A stretch of 64,000 nucleotides of DNA, taken from the NCBI RefSeq assembly GCF_027579695.1, contig NC_083571.1, forward strand, positions 72,549,279-72,613,278, read 5' to 3'. Position numbers and translations under genes: made by a program. The DNA is from Neoarius graeffei (taxonomy: Eukaryota > Chordata > Actinopteri > Siluriformes > Ariidae). The number at the start of each line of letters is the position of its first letter. The stretch's first letter is position 1. Positions 20,580 to 32,189 of the stretch are shown piece after piece. The notes below the pieces were generated by a model, which saw nothing but the letters and a program-made list of their open reading frames with translations, had not been told where the DNA came from and ran no database searches.

Positions 20580-20961
20580 GGGTTATTTTAACCTATTTGG
20601 TTACACACTCGCCGCCACAGAATGTTAACAGCAATGTAATGCCTTTTCTGGCTAATTTTATTCGTCTTACTTCCAACAAAGTGGTCACTCCACACGCGTT
20701 GGTATGCCGAGGGCTGCCAATCTTTCCTGTTAATGGCTGCTATCCATCTTCTCTGTCGGGATCCGATAAAATGATAAACCTTGCCTTGTTTGTTGATGAT
20801 TACTACATCCAGGTGCACAACAATATAGTGGCATGATGGAAATCTTGCTGAAAGTAAAAACTTTCTTTGCTGCCGTTCCTCAAGGTTGGCTGTGGTAAAC
20901 TACTGGTAGTACATGTCCAAAATGGTGGCCGTGTTTGTTGTGACATCACGTGAAAAGGGTC
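20580..20961 (-). mobile_element. Terminal fragment of a THAP-bearing DNA transposon
   Basis: The end 'tcacgtgaaaagggtc' at 20961 and the adjoining 'gtccaaaatggtggccg' match the right end of the element at 53812-57551. The other end is not found; the fragment probably lost it to rearrangement next to the hairpin and minisatellite. Confidence 0.7.
20640..20834 (-). pseudogene. THAP zinc-finger exon, frameshifted
   Basis: From ATG 20834: MPLYCCAPGCSNHQQTRQG, the C-x4-C half of a THAP C2CH finger. Compared with 57394 a short deletion shifts the frame before RRWIAAINRKDWQPSAYQ, and the second half ends VWSDHFVG, where the usual CSDHF cysteine is W-S. THAP domains bind DNA in P-element-like and other transposases. 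It is non-functional. Confidence 0.75.
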
Positions 20962-20969
20962 TATACCTA

Positions 20970-21354
20970 GGCTGGCAATTATCTGAGAGACTGCTGCTGG
21001 ACTAAGTGTCATGGGGTCTAACATTGATTTCAGCTCATGGTGTAGGTTAGAATGTTGTCCTGCATGGGTCCTCTTACAGAGAACAGTGGTAGGCACTGGT
21101 CTTATCTCTGAACTAGGTTCCAATTCCACTTCGATTTCAGCTTCTGCTTTCCAAGGTTCTGTTTCCAGTTCTGGCTCAGGGCTGTTCTCACCAACGGAGG
21201 GCATCAATTCCACCGTAGCATCTGGGAGGGCAGCCTGCAGGTCTTCATTCTGACTTGGGTTCTGGGTAGGGACCAACACCTCTTCCATAACCACACCATC
21301 ATCCAAAGCTTCATTTGAGTCTGCATTAGTCTCTTTCTCCACTGTTGTGGACAT
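20970..21354 (-). pseudogene. Gypsy polyprotein C-terminal tail
   Basis: Acidic, low-complexity peptide (ELMPSVGENSPEPELETEPW) downstream of the integrase. Position and composition fit the tail of the same polyprotein; the function is unknown. Confidence 0.45.
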
Positions 21355-21441
21355 ATTCTTGGGTCTGCTGTCCTTCTGTGGAGAGACAGGATTATACTCA
21401 CAGGGTCTGATGTCAGCTCTGTTGACTCTCTTGATAGGTCA

Positions 21442-22653
21442 TCATTCTACAGGTTCTACTGTGTACATGGTCTCTTGTATTTCCACCGCACGATGAGGAA
21501 TGGGTTTCCATGCATCTTGGATCTTGTTTCGGCCTGGAGGCCTGTTCCTCGGATACACAGTCTGGCCAACATCAATGGGCGGACAGTATACTTTATTACT
21601 GAGTAGAGAAATGCATTCAGCGGCCTTTTGCTCACTATAGTCTTTAGCTCTGGCGTGAGCATCCCTCAGCCGTCTCTGATGTATTGCAAGCCAATCATGA
21701 TTGGTTTCAACTGTTGACTCCTGTCCTAAAAGAGCATCAACTGGGAGATGAGGTCTCCGTTTTTTCTCAGGAGGGAGAGTCCGCAACAGTTCATGAAGTG
21801 TCCTGAAGTGCTCACACTGAGCATTTCCATTGGGGTGATAAGGAGTCGTACAGCTCTTCTTCACCCCATACAATTTACAGAGTTCCGGAATCGCCTCACT
21901 CTCAAAATTTCTCCCTTGGTCTGAATGCAGCCTCTCAGGCACTCCATATTTCACAAACCACTCCCTCAACAAAACTTTGAACATTGTGTCTGCTTTTTGG
22001 TCATGTGTGGGAAAAGCTTGTGTGAACTTAGTAAACACATCTGTGATCACTAAAACATTTTCCCTTCCATCTGAGGGCCGTTCCAATAATGTAAAATCAA
22101 CAGTAACTACTTCTAGAGGTCTGCTAGCAAGGAATGATTTCATTGGCGGATGGATCCTGGGATGAGGCATTTTGGTCAATACACAGCACTCGCATTTCGT
22201 AATCCACTGTTTGATATCCTCATGGATTCCAACCCAGAAGCACCTTTGCTTTAGAAGCTCTAGAGTACATTCACTACCTTGGTGGCCCATGGAATCATGC
22301 ACACTTTCCAACACTTGGGTCTTTAGACAGGTAGGCACCAGGAGTTGAAAGCACTCTCCATATCTCACATCATCTACCACCCGATAAAGGAGTCCATTTC
22401 TCTCCCTAATGTGTGACCAATGTTTCAGCAATGATGAGAGAGGTTTTGCTAGATTCTTTCTTTCCCTATAATCTGGTTTCCACTTTTCCCCAAAAAAAAC
22501 TCCGGAAAACACCCAGCACAGGGTTTTGATACTGGAATGCATGCAAATCTTTAGTATAGCCAGGTAAGGTAGGGGTATTACCCTGAGACATAGGATGGGA
22601 AAGAGGAACACCATTTTCCAAAGCCCTGACCTGCCTGACCTTATAGCTTTCAA
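21442..22653 (-). pseudogene. Gypsy integrase
   Basis: The open frame includes the HHCC zinc domain (HDSMGHQGSECTLELLK, CECCVLTK) and the DDE core: first Asp in VVTVDFTLLERPSDG, second in RLHSDQGRNFESE, and the Glu region PYHPNGNAQCEHF. Most gypsy elements have ERFNRTL here; CEHFRTLHELLRTL and the following LPPEKKRRPH suggest a short deletion. The C-terminal part is PPIDVGQTVYPRNRPPG. Integrates element DNA; probably inactive. Confidence 0.88.
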
Positions 22654-23410
22654 GTCCCGCTGTTGCCAGTTCTGTCCCCAGAGGAGTCCCCTTCATTACA
22701 TTACAGAAAGCCACACAGTCATCATATTCTGCATCCTCATTGACCTGTTCATGCTCCCCTGCTAAAGGGTGCCTAGATAGAGCATCAGGAGCCTTGTTGG
22801 ATCTGCCTGGTCTATACTGGACTTCAAACTCAAATGCTGCTAACTGTGCCATCCACCGCTGCTCTATTGCTCCTAATCTGGTGGTACTGAGATGACACAG
22901 TGGATTGTTGTCTGTTAAAACAGTAAATTTGGAACCCAGCAGGTAACCCCTAAATTTTTCAGATATCACCCATTTCAGTGCAAGGAGTTCTAACTTCATA
23001 CTACTATCATTTTTGTCGTTCTCCTCCGCATTTCTGAGCCTGCGACTTGCATATGTCATCACTCTCCTTTTCCCCTCTTGTTGCTGATGTAGTATAGCTC
23101 CTAATCCCTGATTGCTGCCATCAGTCTCAACAATGAAAGGATGAGTGAAATCAGCAAATCCCAATACTGGTGCACTAGTAAGTCTTTCCTTTAGAACATC
23201 AAAAGTATTCTGACATTCTGGAGTCCACAAACTACACATCATCTGGTTGACTTTTGATGGGGGTCCAGAATTTAAACAACGGTTTACTAAGTCATGAAGA
23301 GGACCTGCTATCTGGGGAAAAATGTTCCACAAATTGTCTATAGTAACTGCAAAAACCTAAAAAAGATCTTAATTCTTTCAGTGTGGTTGGTATGGGCCAT
23401 TGCTTCACAG
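22466..23410 (-). pseudogene. Gypsy RT thumb and RNase H
   Basis: From 23410: [20 protein letters not shown] (RT thumb), then after a stop [15 protein letters not shown], then RNase H: FIVETDGSNQGLGAIL (first Asp), LELLALKWVISEKF (Glu), TVLTDNNPLCHL (Asp), VQYRPGRSNKAPDALSR. It overlaps the integrase frame from 22653, indicating a frameshift between RNase H and integrase. Confidence 0.88.
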
Positions 23411-23413
23411 CTA

Positions 23414-25661
23414 CTAGAGACATTCAAGGGGGGCATAGTCATTTGGAGATAGAGCAAAATAAATTTGGGTATCATCTGCATAGCAGTGATACAAAATTGA
23501 ATTTTTATTGATAATTTGCCCAAGTGGGAGCATATAAAGGTTGAAAAGTAATGGTCCAAGAATCGACCCCTGGGGGACACCACAGGTCAAGGGCATTGAT
23601 GCTGAGGAACAATTTCCCAGGGTAACAAAGAAGCTTCTATCTTTTAAATATGATTTTAACCAATTGATAACTTTACCAGTCAACCCAACCCAGTGTTCAA
23701 GTCGATATAGCAGTATGTTGTGATCAACAGTATCAAAAGCTGCACTGAGGTCCAGTAATACCAGGACCGATGTTCTGCCTGCATCAGTATTAAGACGTAT
23801 GTCATTTATAACTTTAATCAGCGCTGTTTCAGTGCTATGATTAGCATGAAATCCTGACTGAAAATTATCAAAACGGCTGTTTGATATCAAGAAGGCAGTT
23901 AATTGATTGAAGACAATTTTTTCCAGGATTTTCCCGATGAATGGTAGATTTGATATTGGCCTGTAGTTATTTAACACTGAAGGATCCAGATTATTTTTTT
24001 AAGAAGGGGCTTTACAACAGCTTTTTTTAGGAACACAGGAACAACGCCAGTCTCCAAGGATGTATTTATAATTTGAAGCACATCTGTAATTATAAGATGA
24101 AGAACAGACTTAAAAAAGTTGGTGGGCAGAATGTCCAGTTCAGATGTTGAAGAACTGAGATTTTGTACAGTTTTTTCAAGAGTCTCATAGTCAATTAAAC
24201 AAAATTCTGACATTGTGTTAAAGTTATCTATCTGTGTCATTGGTGACTGCAGTTTTTCAATTTTTTGCAACTGAGATATATTATGAGAAATATTCTGCCT
24301 TATTTTATCAATTTTACCTTTGAAAAAAGATGCAAACTCATTGCATTTATTAACTGAGAGAAGTTCAGGTGCTAATTGTGGTGGGGGATTAGTTAGCTTC
24401 TCTACGGTTGAAAATAGCACACGGGCATTGTTCATATTCCTGCTGATGATGTTGGAGAAGAAAGACTGTCTTGCTTTACGAATTTCATAATTATAATTAC
24501 AAAGCATCTCTTTATGGATTTGATAATGGATGTGAAGTTTAGATTTGCGCCATTTTCTTTCAGTCTTTCTACATTCTCTCTTTAGCAGTTTAACAGCCGG
24601 GTACTGCTTCCATGGTGCTTTCTGCTTATCATTGACTCTTTTTATTTTGAATGGAGCAATATTATCCATAATTTGGGTCATATTTAAATTAAAAAATTCC
24701 AGTAAATCATCTACAGAGTCTGATATTTTGGTTGAGTTCTGTGAGAGAGCTTGCTCAAAAAGAACACGTGTTGTCGTTTATGACTCTCCTAGCTATAGTC
24801 GTTGAGCTATTCTGAATGTGAGGAGACATAGAAACTTCAAAGAAAACACAGAAATGATCAGATAATGCCAGGTCAACAACAGTATAAGAAACAGTAAGAC
24901 CCTTTGTGATGACGAGGTCAAGAGTATGACCACGAGAGTGGGTCGGCCCCTGTACATGTTGTACCAGGTTAAAGTTATCAATAATTGCAAGTAGTTCTTT
25001 GGCATAAATGTTATCAGTATTATCTACATGCAAGTTAAAATCCCCAGATATAATAAGACAATCAAACTCTAAGCAAATGACTGATAACAGTTCACCAAAC
25101 TCTTCAAGAAAGACTTTGGCTGAATGTCTCGGAGGCCTATAAATAGTTAATAATAATAATAATAATAATAATGTTAGGAGAGCATGTAACGAGTGCACAT
25201 AAGTGTTCAAAGGACATAAAATCACCAAGTGAGGATTGTTTACATTGAAAAGAGACTTTGAATATATTTGCAATCCCTCCACCTTTCCCTTGTCGGGCAA
25301 CATTCAAAAAATTAAAATTTGGGGGAGCTGCTTCGATAAGGGTGGTAGCACTATTTGCTTGATCCAGCCAGGTTTCAGTTAGAAGCAAAAAATCAAGATT
25401 GTGTTTACAAATAAGATCATTAATTAAAAATGACTTGTTTAAAAGTGATCTAATGTTCAGAAGTGCGAGCTTTACAAAAATTCTAGTTGGTTGTGCACTC
25501 TGATGCTGTTTTAAAACAGGAAGGAGATTAGATTGGTTCACCCCCAGGGTTAAATGTGCTCTATGTTTTCTGTTTCTTATCAACACAGGAATAGTGTCAA
25601 CATCGGGTCCCAGCTTTCTTTCAACATTACCATTTGCAGCGACCCAGACTACCTCAAACAA
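23414..25661 (-). pseudogene. L2 ORF2 endonuclease and RT, copy 1
   Basis: APE endonuclease: [67 protein letters not shown]. An (ATT)n expansion at 25148-25172 inserts a run of Ile residues and shifts the frame. [73 protein letters not shown] (catalytic YADD). It stops at 23414. Further frame breaks lie near 24760 and 23975. Confidence 0.9.
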
Positions 25662-26984
25662 GACTTTCTAAATGTTCCATTTGGTTTGAGGGTGAAAGGA
25701 CTGGAGATGACATGTATCTTTTGGATGGTGAAAAAGATTTGTAGCCAGCTGAAAGTCCTGGACGAACACAATTTTGATGTACTGGATACATTGCTCGTCC
25801 TGATAGATTTGGGCTGGAAAAGGAGAGTGTAGCCATCGGGAGGAGTTTTTTCATGCTATTTGGAAAATCCATCCTAGGTGAAGTGGAGTCGTCTGTCTTT
25901 GAATGTTGAGAGACCTGTAAGTCAGATGTGTGTGTGTCCTTGATGACGACTTGCAAAGATGATTGTTTAGGCTTTGTAACTATGTCAGTCTGCGACATCT
26001 TATCAACTGTTTTCCTCGGTGCTGGCTGAGAAAAGATTGCAAGTTTGTAGTGGTCTGCTAAGACTTTGGCTCCAATCCAGCTGAGTTCAGTGCTTTGTCT
26101 TGTAAAATTCTTTGCGGTTCCAAAAAAGATTAAAATTGTCTATGAAATTCATACCAAATGCAGAACAAGTTTTTCCAAGCCAGGTGTTAAGACTGAAGAG
26201 TCGAGAAAAAGCAAAACTTCCTCTCACTGGGAGTGGGCCACTGATAAAAGATTGAATTCCAGTCTTATAGAGCTCAGAAAAAAGTTTTCTGAAATCATCT
26301 TGGACAAACAGCTGTTCTCTGAAAACATCATTTGCGCCCACATGGACAACGATACGTTTAATAGTTTTATGCTCAGACATGAGTTTCAAAATGCTGTCTT
26401 TGGTGTCAGAGATGGATGCATTTGGAAGACAACAAATAATCATCCCATAACCTTTTAATTGTCTTACAGTGGAATCACCAAGAACAAGGGTTGTGGGATC
26501 AGGTGGTGTTGCGAGCTGCTTTTTGCCTCTTCTCACAGCTCTTCGATCTTGGTGTGATCTCTTTTTACTATGTCAAACTATGTCCGCTTGACAAATCCTC
26601 TTCCACATCTCTGAGGCATTCAAATTTGTTTTGAAGCCTTATGGGCTGTGGATTTTCCATAGGATTGTAGATCCTATTGTAATTTGTAGAACGAGCTGGT
26701 GTTGAAGTAATTACTCTCCTGTTTTTGTTTTTTGGCTTAGCACCCATCATTTGCCAGTTTTCAGTACTTACAGGTTGAGTTATGAATTCTTCTACTTGGT
26801 CTGCAATGTCTTCAGTCTGTCGGAGCGTAATCTCTGCATTCTCAGCCACTGTTTCAGTACTCCTTTCCTGAGATATCGCTTTTAATTCGTCCGTCTTTGG
26901 CAGAGCATTAATCTTTGATTCCAGAATAGAAATCCTCTGTTCTAATTCCATGCATTTTCTGCAGGATTTTTTGCTTCCTGGCAT
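25654..26984 (-). pseudogene. L2 ORF1 with SGNH esterase, copy 1
   Basis: ATG 26984 (MPGSKKSCRKCMELEQRISI, a Cys-containing coiled coil). Frame breaks near 26570 and again near 26080. Esterase motifs: LVLGDSTVRQLKG (block I) and VVHVGANDVFREQL (GxND block). It ends in PNQMEHLESLV near 25654. Compared with copy 2 it lacks about 24 codons near 26680. Family knowledge: CR1/L2 LINE ORF1 proteins often carry an esterase of this fold. Confidence 0.82.
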
Positions 26985-27170
26985 TTTAAAAAAGAAAAAA
27001 CAAAACAAAACAAAAAAAACTTATAAAAACTTATAAAACTTAAAGATAAAAAGTAAAAAAAATAAAAATAAAAAATAAAATAGTGGAAAGTCAATGAGAA
27101 AGTATAGAAATAAAGATTAAGAAAGCAGGAGCAAAGCAAAGAAGCGTCCTACTCGCTTGAGTAGGAGGAG

Positions 27171-27727
27171 GGAAAAGTGCTACCTCACCTTGATCTCCAC
27201 TGTTTCTGTTAACTTCCATTTCTTAATAACATTACAATCTGAGGAAACAGCTACTTGAAAACACTTTGTTACGTTCTTGTAGCCTTCTCCTGCTTTGTGA
27301 GCATCAATTATTTTATTATTCAGAATGCGAGGGAGTTGCTTAGAAGAGCCCATGGCTGTTGATTTTAGGGACAAGTTTGAGGAGTCAGAGAATTTATACA
27401 GCTTTGAAATCTGTATCATCTGACATTTCCTAACAAAGAATTTGAACAAGCCACAGCTCAGTGAGCCAATTAAGGTCTGGGACCTTGGTAAAAGTTACCT
27501 GAGAATTCAAAAGTTTGGGTACCCAAACTTTCACATGGTGTTCCTTTTTTTCACTCTCCAATTGTACAAAACAAAAATACACAAATCTTGCAGAAAACGC
27601 TGAAAAGAAATGTCATCTTTATCTTTATGCCTTTTGGTGATCAGTTCATCTTCTGCTCACTTAACTATTCACAGTAACAGACATTTTCAGTAAGGGTGCC
27701 CAAACTTTTGCATGCCACTGTATCAAG
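27171..27727 (-). mobile_element. Tc1-like element fragment, one end only
   Basis: The right end at 27727 reads inward on minus 'acagtggcatgcaaaagttt' and a related inverted copy 'aaaagtttgggtacccaaac' lies at 27508. It holds the first exon-like part of a Tc1 transposase. Its other half is missing on the far side of the L2 LINE. Confidence 0.7.
27180..27353 (-). pseudogene. Tc1 transposase N-terminus
   Basis: From ATG 27353: GSSKQLPRILNNKIIDAHKA then GEGYKNVTKCFQVAVS, the first helix-turn-helix of a Tc1-type transposase. It is cut after about 57 codons by the L2 insertion. Confidence 0.75.
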
Positions 27728-28649
27728 TCTCTCAAGATGTTCTGCAAATTTCTTAGAAAAAATCAGAATATCATCTAAGTACACAAGCATTATTTGAAAA
27801 GTCAAGTCATTCATAGTAGTTTGCATTAGTCTTTGGAATGTGGCTGGTCCATTGCAGACACCCATGGGCATGCACAAATACTCGTAAAGACCAAAAGGTG
27901 TTGTGAAAGCAGTCTTAGTCATGTTCTTCTGCCACCACCTGGTGATAGCCACTTGCTAGATCTATCATTGAGAAAAATACTGCACCTTGAAGAGCATCGA
28001 AGCTCTCATCAATTCGAAGCAATGGAAAAGCATCCCTTCTTGTCTTCTGATTTAATTTGTGATAATCAATACAAAGGCGTATAGTGCCATCAACTTTTCT
28101 TACAACCACCACTGGAGATGCATAAGAAATTGAGCTGTCTTGAATTACCCCTTTCTTTAATAACTTTGAGATGTTCTTTCACCTCACTGTACTGGTTAGG
28201 TGGAATATGATGATGAGGTAAATTCACTGGTACATCATCCACCAAGTTGATTTCATGCTTGACTGTCAGTGTAGCCTAGGTCCTCATCATCAACAGCAAA
28301 AACCTTTGTATATTTACTCAACAAGGCTTTTAACCTCGCTTCTTGCTCTGTAGTGCCTCCTAGATCTAAATTATCAAGTACAGTCTGCATACTGGTATGA
28401 GGAGAATTTGTTGGATCAACAGAGACTTGTTCAGTACCTACAGCGATACAGTGAAAATTCACTGACATGTGGCTCATCACTAAGACACTCAACTGGAGAT
28501 AAGATACCAAGATGAGTCCTAGGATGCAGCCACACATCTTCCTGCGAGAGATTCACAATTCGCACAGGCATTGTACTGCTACCAGAATCAACAAGTGTGG
28601 GAAGAACCACTAGACCTCCCCGTAAAGACAAGTTCATAGGCTCTGGCAT
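27725..28649 (-). pseudogene. Gypsy RT (N-terminal and catalytic part)
   Basis: From 28649 a linker (MPVRIVNLSQEDVWLHP), then RT: VVVRKVDGTIRLCIDYHKLN, SMIDLASGYHQVVAEEHD (catalytic Asp), frameshift near 27915, TAFTTPFGLYEYLCMPMGV, NGPATFQRLM, LVYLDDILIFSKKFAEH (catalytic YLDD). It stops at LERLD where the Tc1 end begins; about 45 residues before VAVKQWPIP are absent from the window. Confidence 0.9.
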
Positions 28650-28853
28650 CCCCCTTCCAACTTCTGTGAGAGTCCTCTAGCCATGACTAACCACTGAAGT
28701 TGACGGAATATTTACCTTGCCTCTACCAGCCAATCTTGCCATTGTTCGCCTCCTGACAGCACACTTCTGTACCCATTGAAAAGCACTTCTCCAATCTGAA
28801 TCTAATTTCCCTTCTAGACTAGTATCAAACTCCGCATGGACAAGCTGATAACA

Positions 28854-29385
28854 CTAACCAATGATATTCATGGCAATAATACCAGGTACTGACGTCTCAA
28901 CACATTGTGGGTCTCTAACAACCAAAAACCCACAGTCAGGGATTTTTAAGCCCATGGTTTCCACTTCTAACTCAAGATAGCCCAAATATGGAATCTCCAA
29001 TCCATTAGCAGCAGTCAGTTTTAGCCAACTGGAAGTAGATAGCATATCCTCCTCTTCACCACATAGATGCTGGAAAAAAAAAAACTGTTCTGTTATTGTG
29101 CTTACTTGACTGCCAGTGTCCAATAAACAATGGGCAGAGACACCACCAATCTTCATTTCCACAACAAGGCATGTTCCCACCACCCAAGCAAGTAACTGAT
29201 CATGGGAGAGGTTGGCTGGAGAGGAGTTGAACTTGTCCCCCCTAATCGCCAGACTTGCAGCAACCAGGCTTCCCTGATCACTGGTTGCGTGCTGGCCATG
29301 TACATTCCATTTCTTTGGGCAGTTCTTAGCTATGTGGCCCTCTCCTTGAAATTTCAAACAAGCAGGTTTGCCATCCTCAGGTGGG
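28854..29385 (-). pseudogene. Gypsy nucleocapsid knuckle and protease
   Basis: Begins with a CCHC-like knuckle remnant (C-LKFQGEGHIAKNCPKKW; the usual second Cys reads Phe), then a retropepsin motif AHCLLDTGSQVSTITEQF with intact DTG, and ELEVETMGLKIPDCGFLVV. The frame stops at 28854 after AMNIIG. Confidence 0.85.
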
Positions 29386-29386
29386 G

Positions 29387-30052
29387 TTTACATTAGACCA
29401 TATCAGCGGATCATCAGATTAACGTTTTTAAAACGATTAGCGTGCACACAGCAACGCCAATACACGGATACGCTCGGCTCCGCAGGCATCCTGCACTCCA
29501 AATCACTCCGCCCTGAACAGCGAGTGCCCTCTGGAGGGTGTGCACTCCGGCCCTGCGCAGCTCACAGAGCGTGTGAGTGAAGTGCACGAGCAGTGATTCG
29601 GAACTGAGCCGCTGTGTGTGTGATCCCAGTGCATATCACTTACCACTTGCAAGTGGAAGGATGGCAAGCCTAAAGACAATCATAACTACACAATGGGCAG
29701 TATTTGCATCAGTATTTGCAGTATTTTCATACTTTTATACTCTTTAATGAAAGGTGATACAAGGCAGAAGTCCGCGCCGTTTTTCAGCAGTCGCGTCACA
29801 TGACCAACGCCAGCGAATCAGGAAGGTGGAGGTCACAGTGACGTTGTCCAATGACGACGCCAGCTAGAGCTCAGCACAGCGTATCCGCATATTCTCAATG
29901 TTTACACAGCACTGGACCAGACACGATCTGGATTGAATACGTGGACCCTGGCGGATTCCCGTTTCCCAGCGTTTCCAGGCGTTTTAATGTAAACGGACAG
30001 TGCATCCGCGAAGAAAATGAGACAGATACGGTCTAATGTAAACTTGGCCTCA
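29387..30052 (+). mobile_element. MITE nested in the gypsy gag
   Basis: Inverted termini: 'ggtttacattagaccatatc' at the left and 'gatacggtctaatgtaaac' at the right. CCTCAG flanks both sides as a partial target duplication. No protein. Removing it rejoins gag to its zinc knuckle. Confidence 0.75.
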
Positions 30053-30560
30053 GTGAACTTCAACTGAGCCCTTGGTTTAGTGCTGGTTTGATTGCTAGCA
30101 CTCACTTTGAGTGGTAAGGGTCTTTACTGCAGCAGTTAACTCACTAATCGGTTTTCCTTGCTCTGCTACTACTTTGAGGAGATCCTCTAAAGACACTGAT
30201 TGCTGTTCAGTGGCTTGGACTACAGTACAACGAGCCTCTTTATCCCCACTTTCAGATCCATTACTTCTCTTAGCAATTTTTGAATGGCCTGTGACGACCT
30301 CTACTGACCACAGAGCTGCTTCTTCCTGTACCTCTATCATGGTGGAACCTGGCTTCTCTCTAGCAAACTTCCTTAGTTCTGTCTTAAGCACTGGATCCCG
30401 AAGCCCTTCAATAAACTGATCCCTAAGAACCTGCTGCTCATTATTATGGCAAGAGATGCCATTGCTTGCTGATGTTTCTTATTCAGTTCAGAAAGTTGTT
30501 TGAAAACATCAGTTTCACCAGATGCATTCTGTGCTAACTCTTCCTCTGAGTCCATTATAC
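30053..30560 (-). pseudogene. Gypsy gag, N-terminal part
   Basis: Starts near 30556 (MDSEEELAQNASGETDVFKQ). A frameshift near 30440 leads to LRDQFIEGLRDPVLKTELRK-type sequence and FAREKPGSTMIEVQEEAALW, a typical gag capsid C-terminal motif, then a coiled coil (SLEDLLKVVAEQGKPISELT). Interrupted by the MITE at 30052. Confidence 0.8.
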
Positions 30561-30981
30561 ACAGTCCATGCAATGTCCTTTAAAGGATAAAGATCTGGAG
30601 CAGTCCACAGTGATGAGCTGGCCTGATAAAATCCCCGGAGTTGCAGTACTGACACTGAAATCCCTCTCGGTCCGTCTGAAGTCCACGGCACTCCATTGGC
30701 ACTTCCTCTGCACCACTCCAGGATCGGTCCATCCAACCCGTCACTGCTGCTTTGAATCACCACTACCGTTTATTGCCACAAAACTCTACACTACTTTAGC
30801 CTCACTATCAGAATATTGAGGTATTTCACCTGACGTCACAGGGTCACGTGACGCCCCGGTGTCCGCCATTTTGAATGTCAAGCTACATACTAACGCTGCA
30901 GACAGAGAACCAGCTTGAAAAAAAACGTGTTACAGACACCTAGAATAGATTAATTTGTCAGTAAGCACTCTATAAATAACC

Positions 30982-31799
30982 ATGGTGTTTGCTTGTTGTG
31001 CTGTGGGCTGCCACAACAGACAGGGACAGTGTGCAGGACGCTCCTTTTACCGGTTTCTAGTGATGGGAATTTCGGCTCTTTCGGCTCCCAAACGGCTCCT
31101 GAGGTTTTATTTTTTATTTAATTGCTGCAATTAACTAGTTAATTAATTACATTATTATTTATGTTTTATCAATAGGATGTTTTCCATTTTATTTTTTAGT
31201 TTTTGTAGCCATTGTAAAGCTTTGTAAAATATAGCAGTGTAACAATGTTCTAGCTATAGAAATAAAACTTACCAATTAATAAATTATTTTCTCACAAACA
31301 ATGCAAAACTGTTATATTACCAATATAAAATACACAGCTGATTTTCCCCTCCTCAGGTGCCTCACAGACTCCTCTCCCCTGCGCTCCACAGCTTTAAGCA
31401 TTACACCAATTTTTGTATTTTTGCAGCTGTGAATGACATCAACCCCCCCCCCCAACCAAAAAAAGTAGATGTACACCATGCTACTTTTTTTCCTTTGAAT
31501 GGTAATAGACAACACAAAGACGCAATTGGACAGCAACTTTTTTGTGAAAGTCTCTCTCTCTCTGAGGCACCTAAGGACAAAAAACTAATTCGGCTCCCCA
31601 ACTCGGCTCCCACTGAAGAGCCGGCTCCCGTCGTTCACTTCAAAGAGCCAGCTCTTTGAACCGGATCGTTCGCGACCGACACATCACTACCGGTTTCCTA
31701 CTGACCCAGACAAGAGGGCCAAATGGATTGCAGCTGTGAAGAGACAGGATTGGGAGCCAACAGAGTACTCCAGACTTTGCAGTGATCATTTCGTTTCGG
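30982..31799 (+). pseudogene. THAP zinc-finger exon split by a MITE
   Basis: ATG 30982 gives MVFACCAVGCHNRQGQ (C-x4-C) and RSFYRF up to 31057; after the MITE the same frame resumes at 31698 with PTDPDKRAKWIAAVKRQDW and LCSDHFVSG (C-x2-H). A GT splice donor (gttagt) follows 31799. The two halves join in frame across the element, so only the MITE disrupts the domain. THAP domains are sequence-specific DNA-binding modules of transposases and derived host proteins. Confidence 0.85.
31058..31689 (+). mobile_element. hAT-type MITE inside the THAP exon
   Basis: Starts TAGTGATGGGAA and ends acacatcacta; perfect 8-bp target duplication CCGGTTTC at 31050-31057 and 31690-31697. It has inverted 'cggctctttcggctccc'-like words near both ends and a poly-C tract. 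Confidence 0.88.
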
Positions 31800-32189
31800 G
31801 TTAGTTTATCAGTTAACACAATTTTGATAAAATATATAGCAAAAAGTAAATGGGTCAGTGTTTGTTAACCCATCTGAGCAGTGAAACAAGGCAGTGTTAA
31901 TTTGTCTAGGGTTGCATGTAGCAGACATCAGACATAAAATGCAATAACAGAGGCTAGAAAGAAACAGGACACAGAAATAAATAAACAGGGCTCCATACCA
32001 AGGCTGGGTACAGTGTTTGTGATAAAAGACAGATCCGATTTAACACGAAATCACAGCTTACTTTCTTGTTAAAATGTGCAAAGGTCTCCACCATCTCATA
32101 CCGCCTTGCACTGAAGGACTTAAGCGTGCTGTCCAAAATGGCTGCATCACGTGACTTGGTCACGTGGGTGAAATACCTCAATACCCCTC

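Larger units (their letters stand above)
23412..27170 (-). mobile_element. L2-clade LINE, copy 1, 3'-deleted
   Basis: Has a 5' end matching copy 2 (5' hairpin at 27165-27148), an A-rich 5' UTR, ORF1 with SGNH esterase, and ORF2 endonuclease and RT up to the peptide [11 protein letters not shown], where it meets gypsy RT sequence. Loss of the 3' end with retention of the 5' end is opposite to normal LINE truncation and indicates a later deletion. Confidence 0.9.
20970..30815 (-). mobile_element. Ty3/Gypsy element, near-complete coding region, split by nested insertions
   Basis: Minus-strand order: gag (30560-29380, interrupted by a MITE), protease (29357-28854), linker (28649-28253), RT (28112-27725), gap filled by the Tc1 remnant and L2 LINE (27725-23412), RT thumb/RNase H (23410-22466), integrase (22653-21442), C-terminal tail (21354-20970). 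LTRs were not identified. All genes have stops or frameshifts. Confidence 0.85.
30819..32186 (+). mobile_element. THAP-bearing DNA transposon, non-autonomous
   Basis: Inverted termini TTGAGGTATTTCACC at 30819 and ggtgaaatacctcaa ending 32186, each next to TA; subterminal CACGTGAC words are shared. It contains a THAP exon broken by a hAT MITE. No other transposase exon was recognised. Confidence 0.75.
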
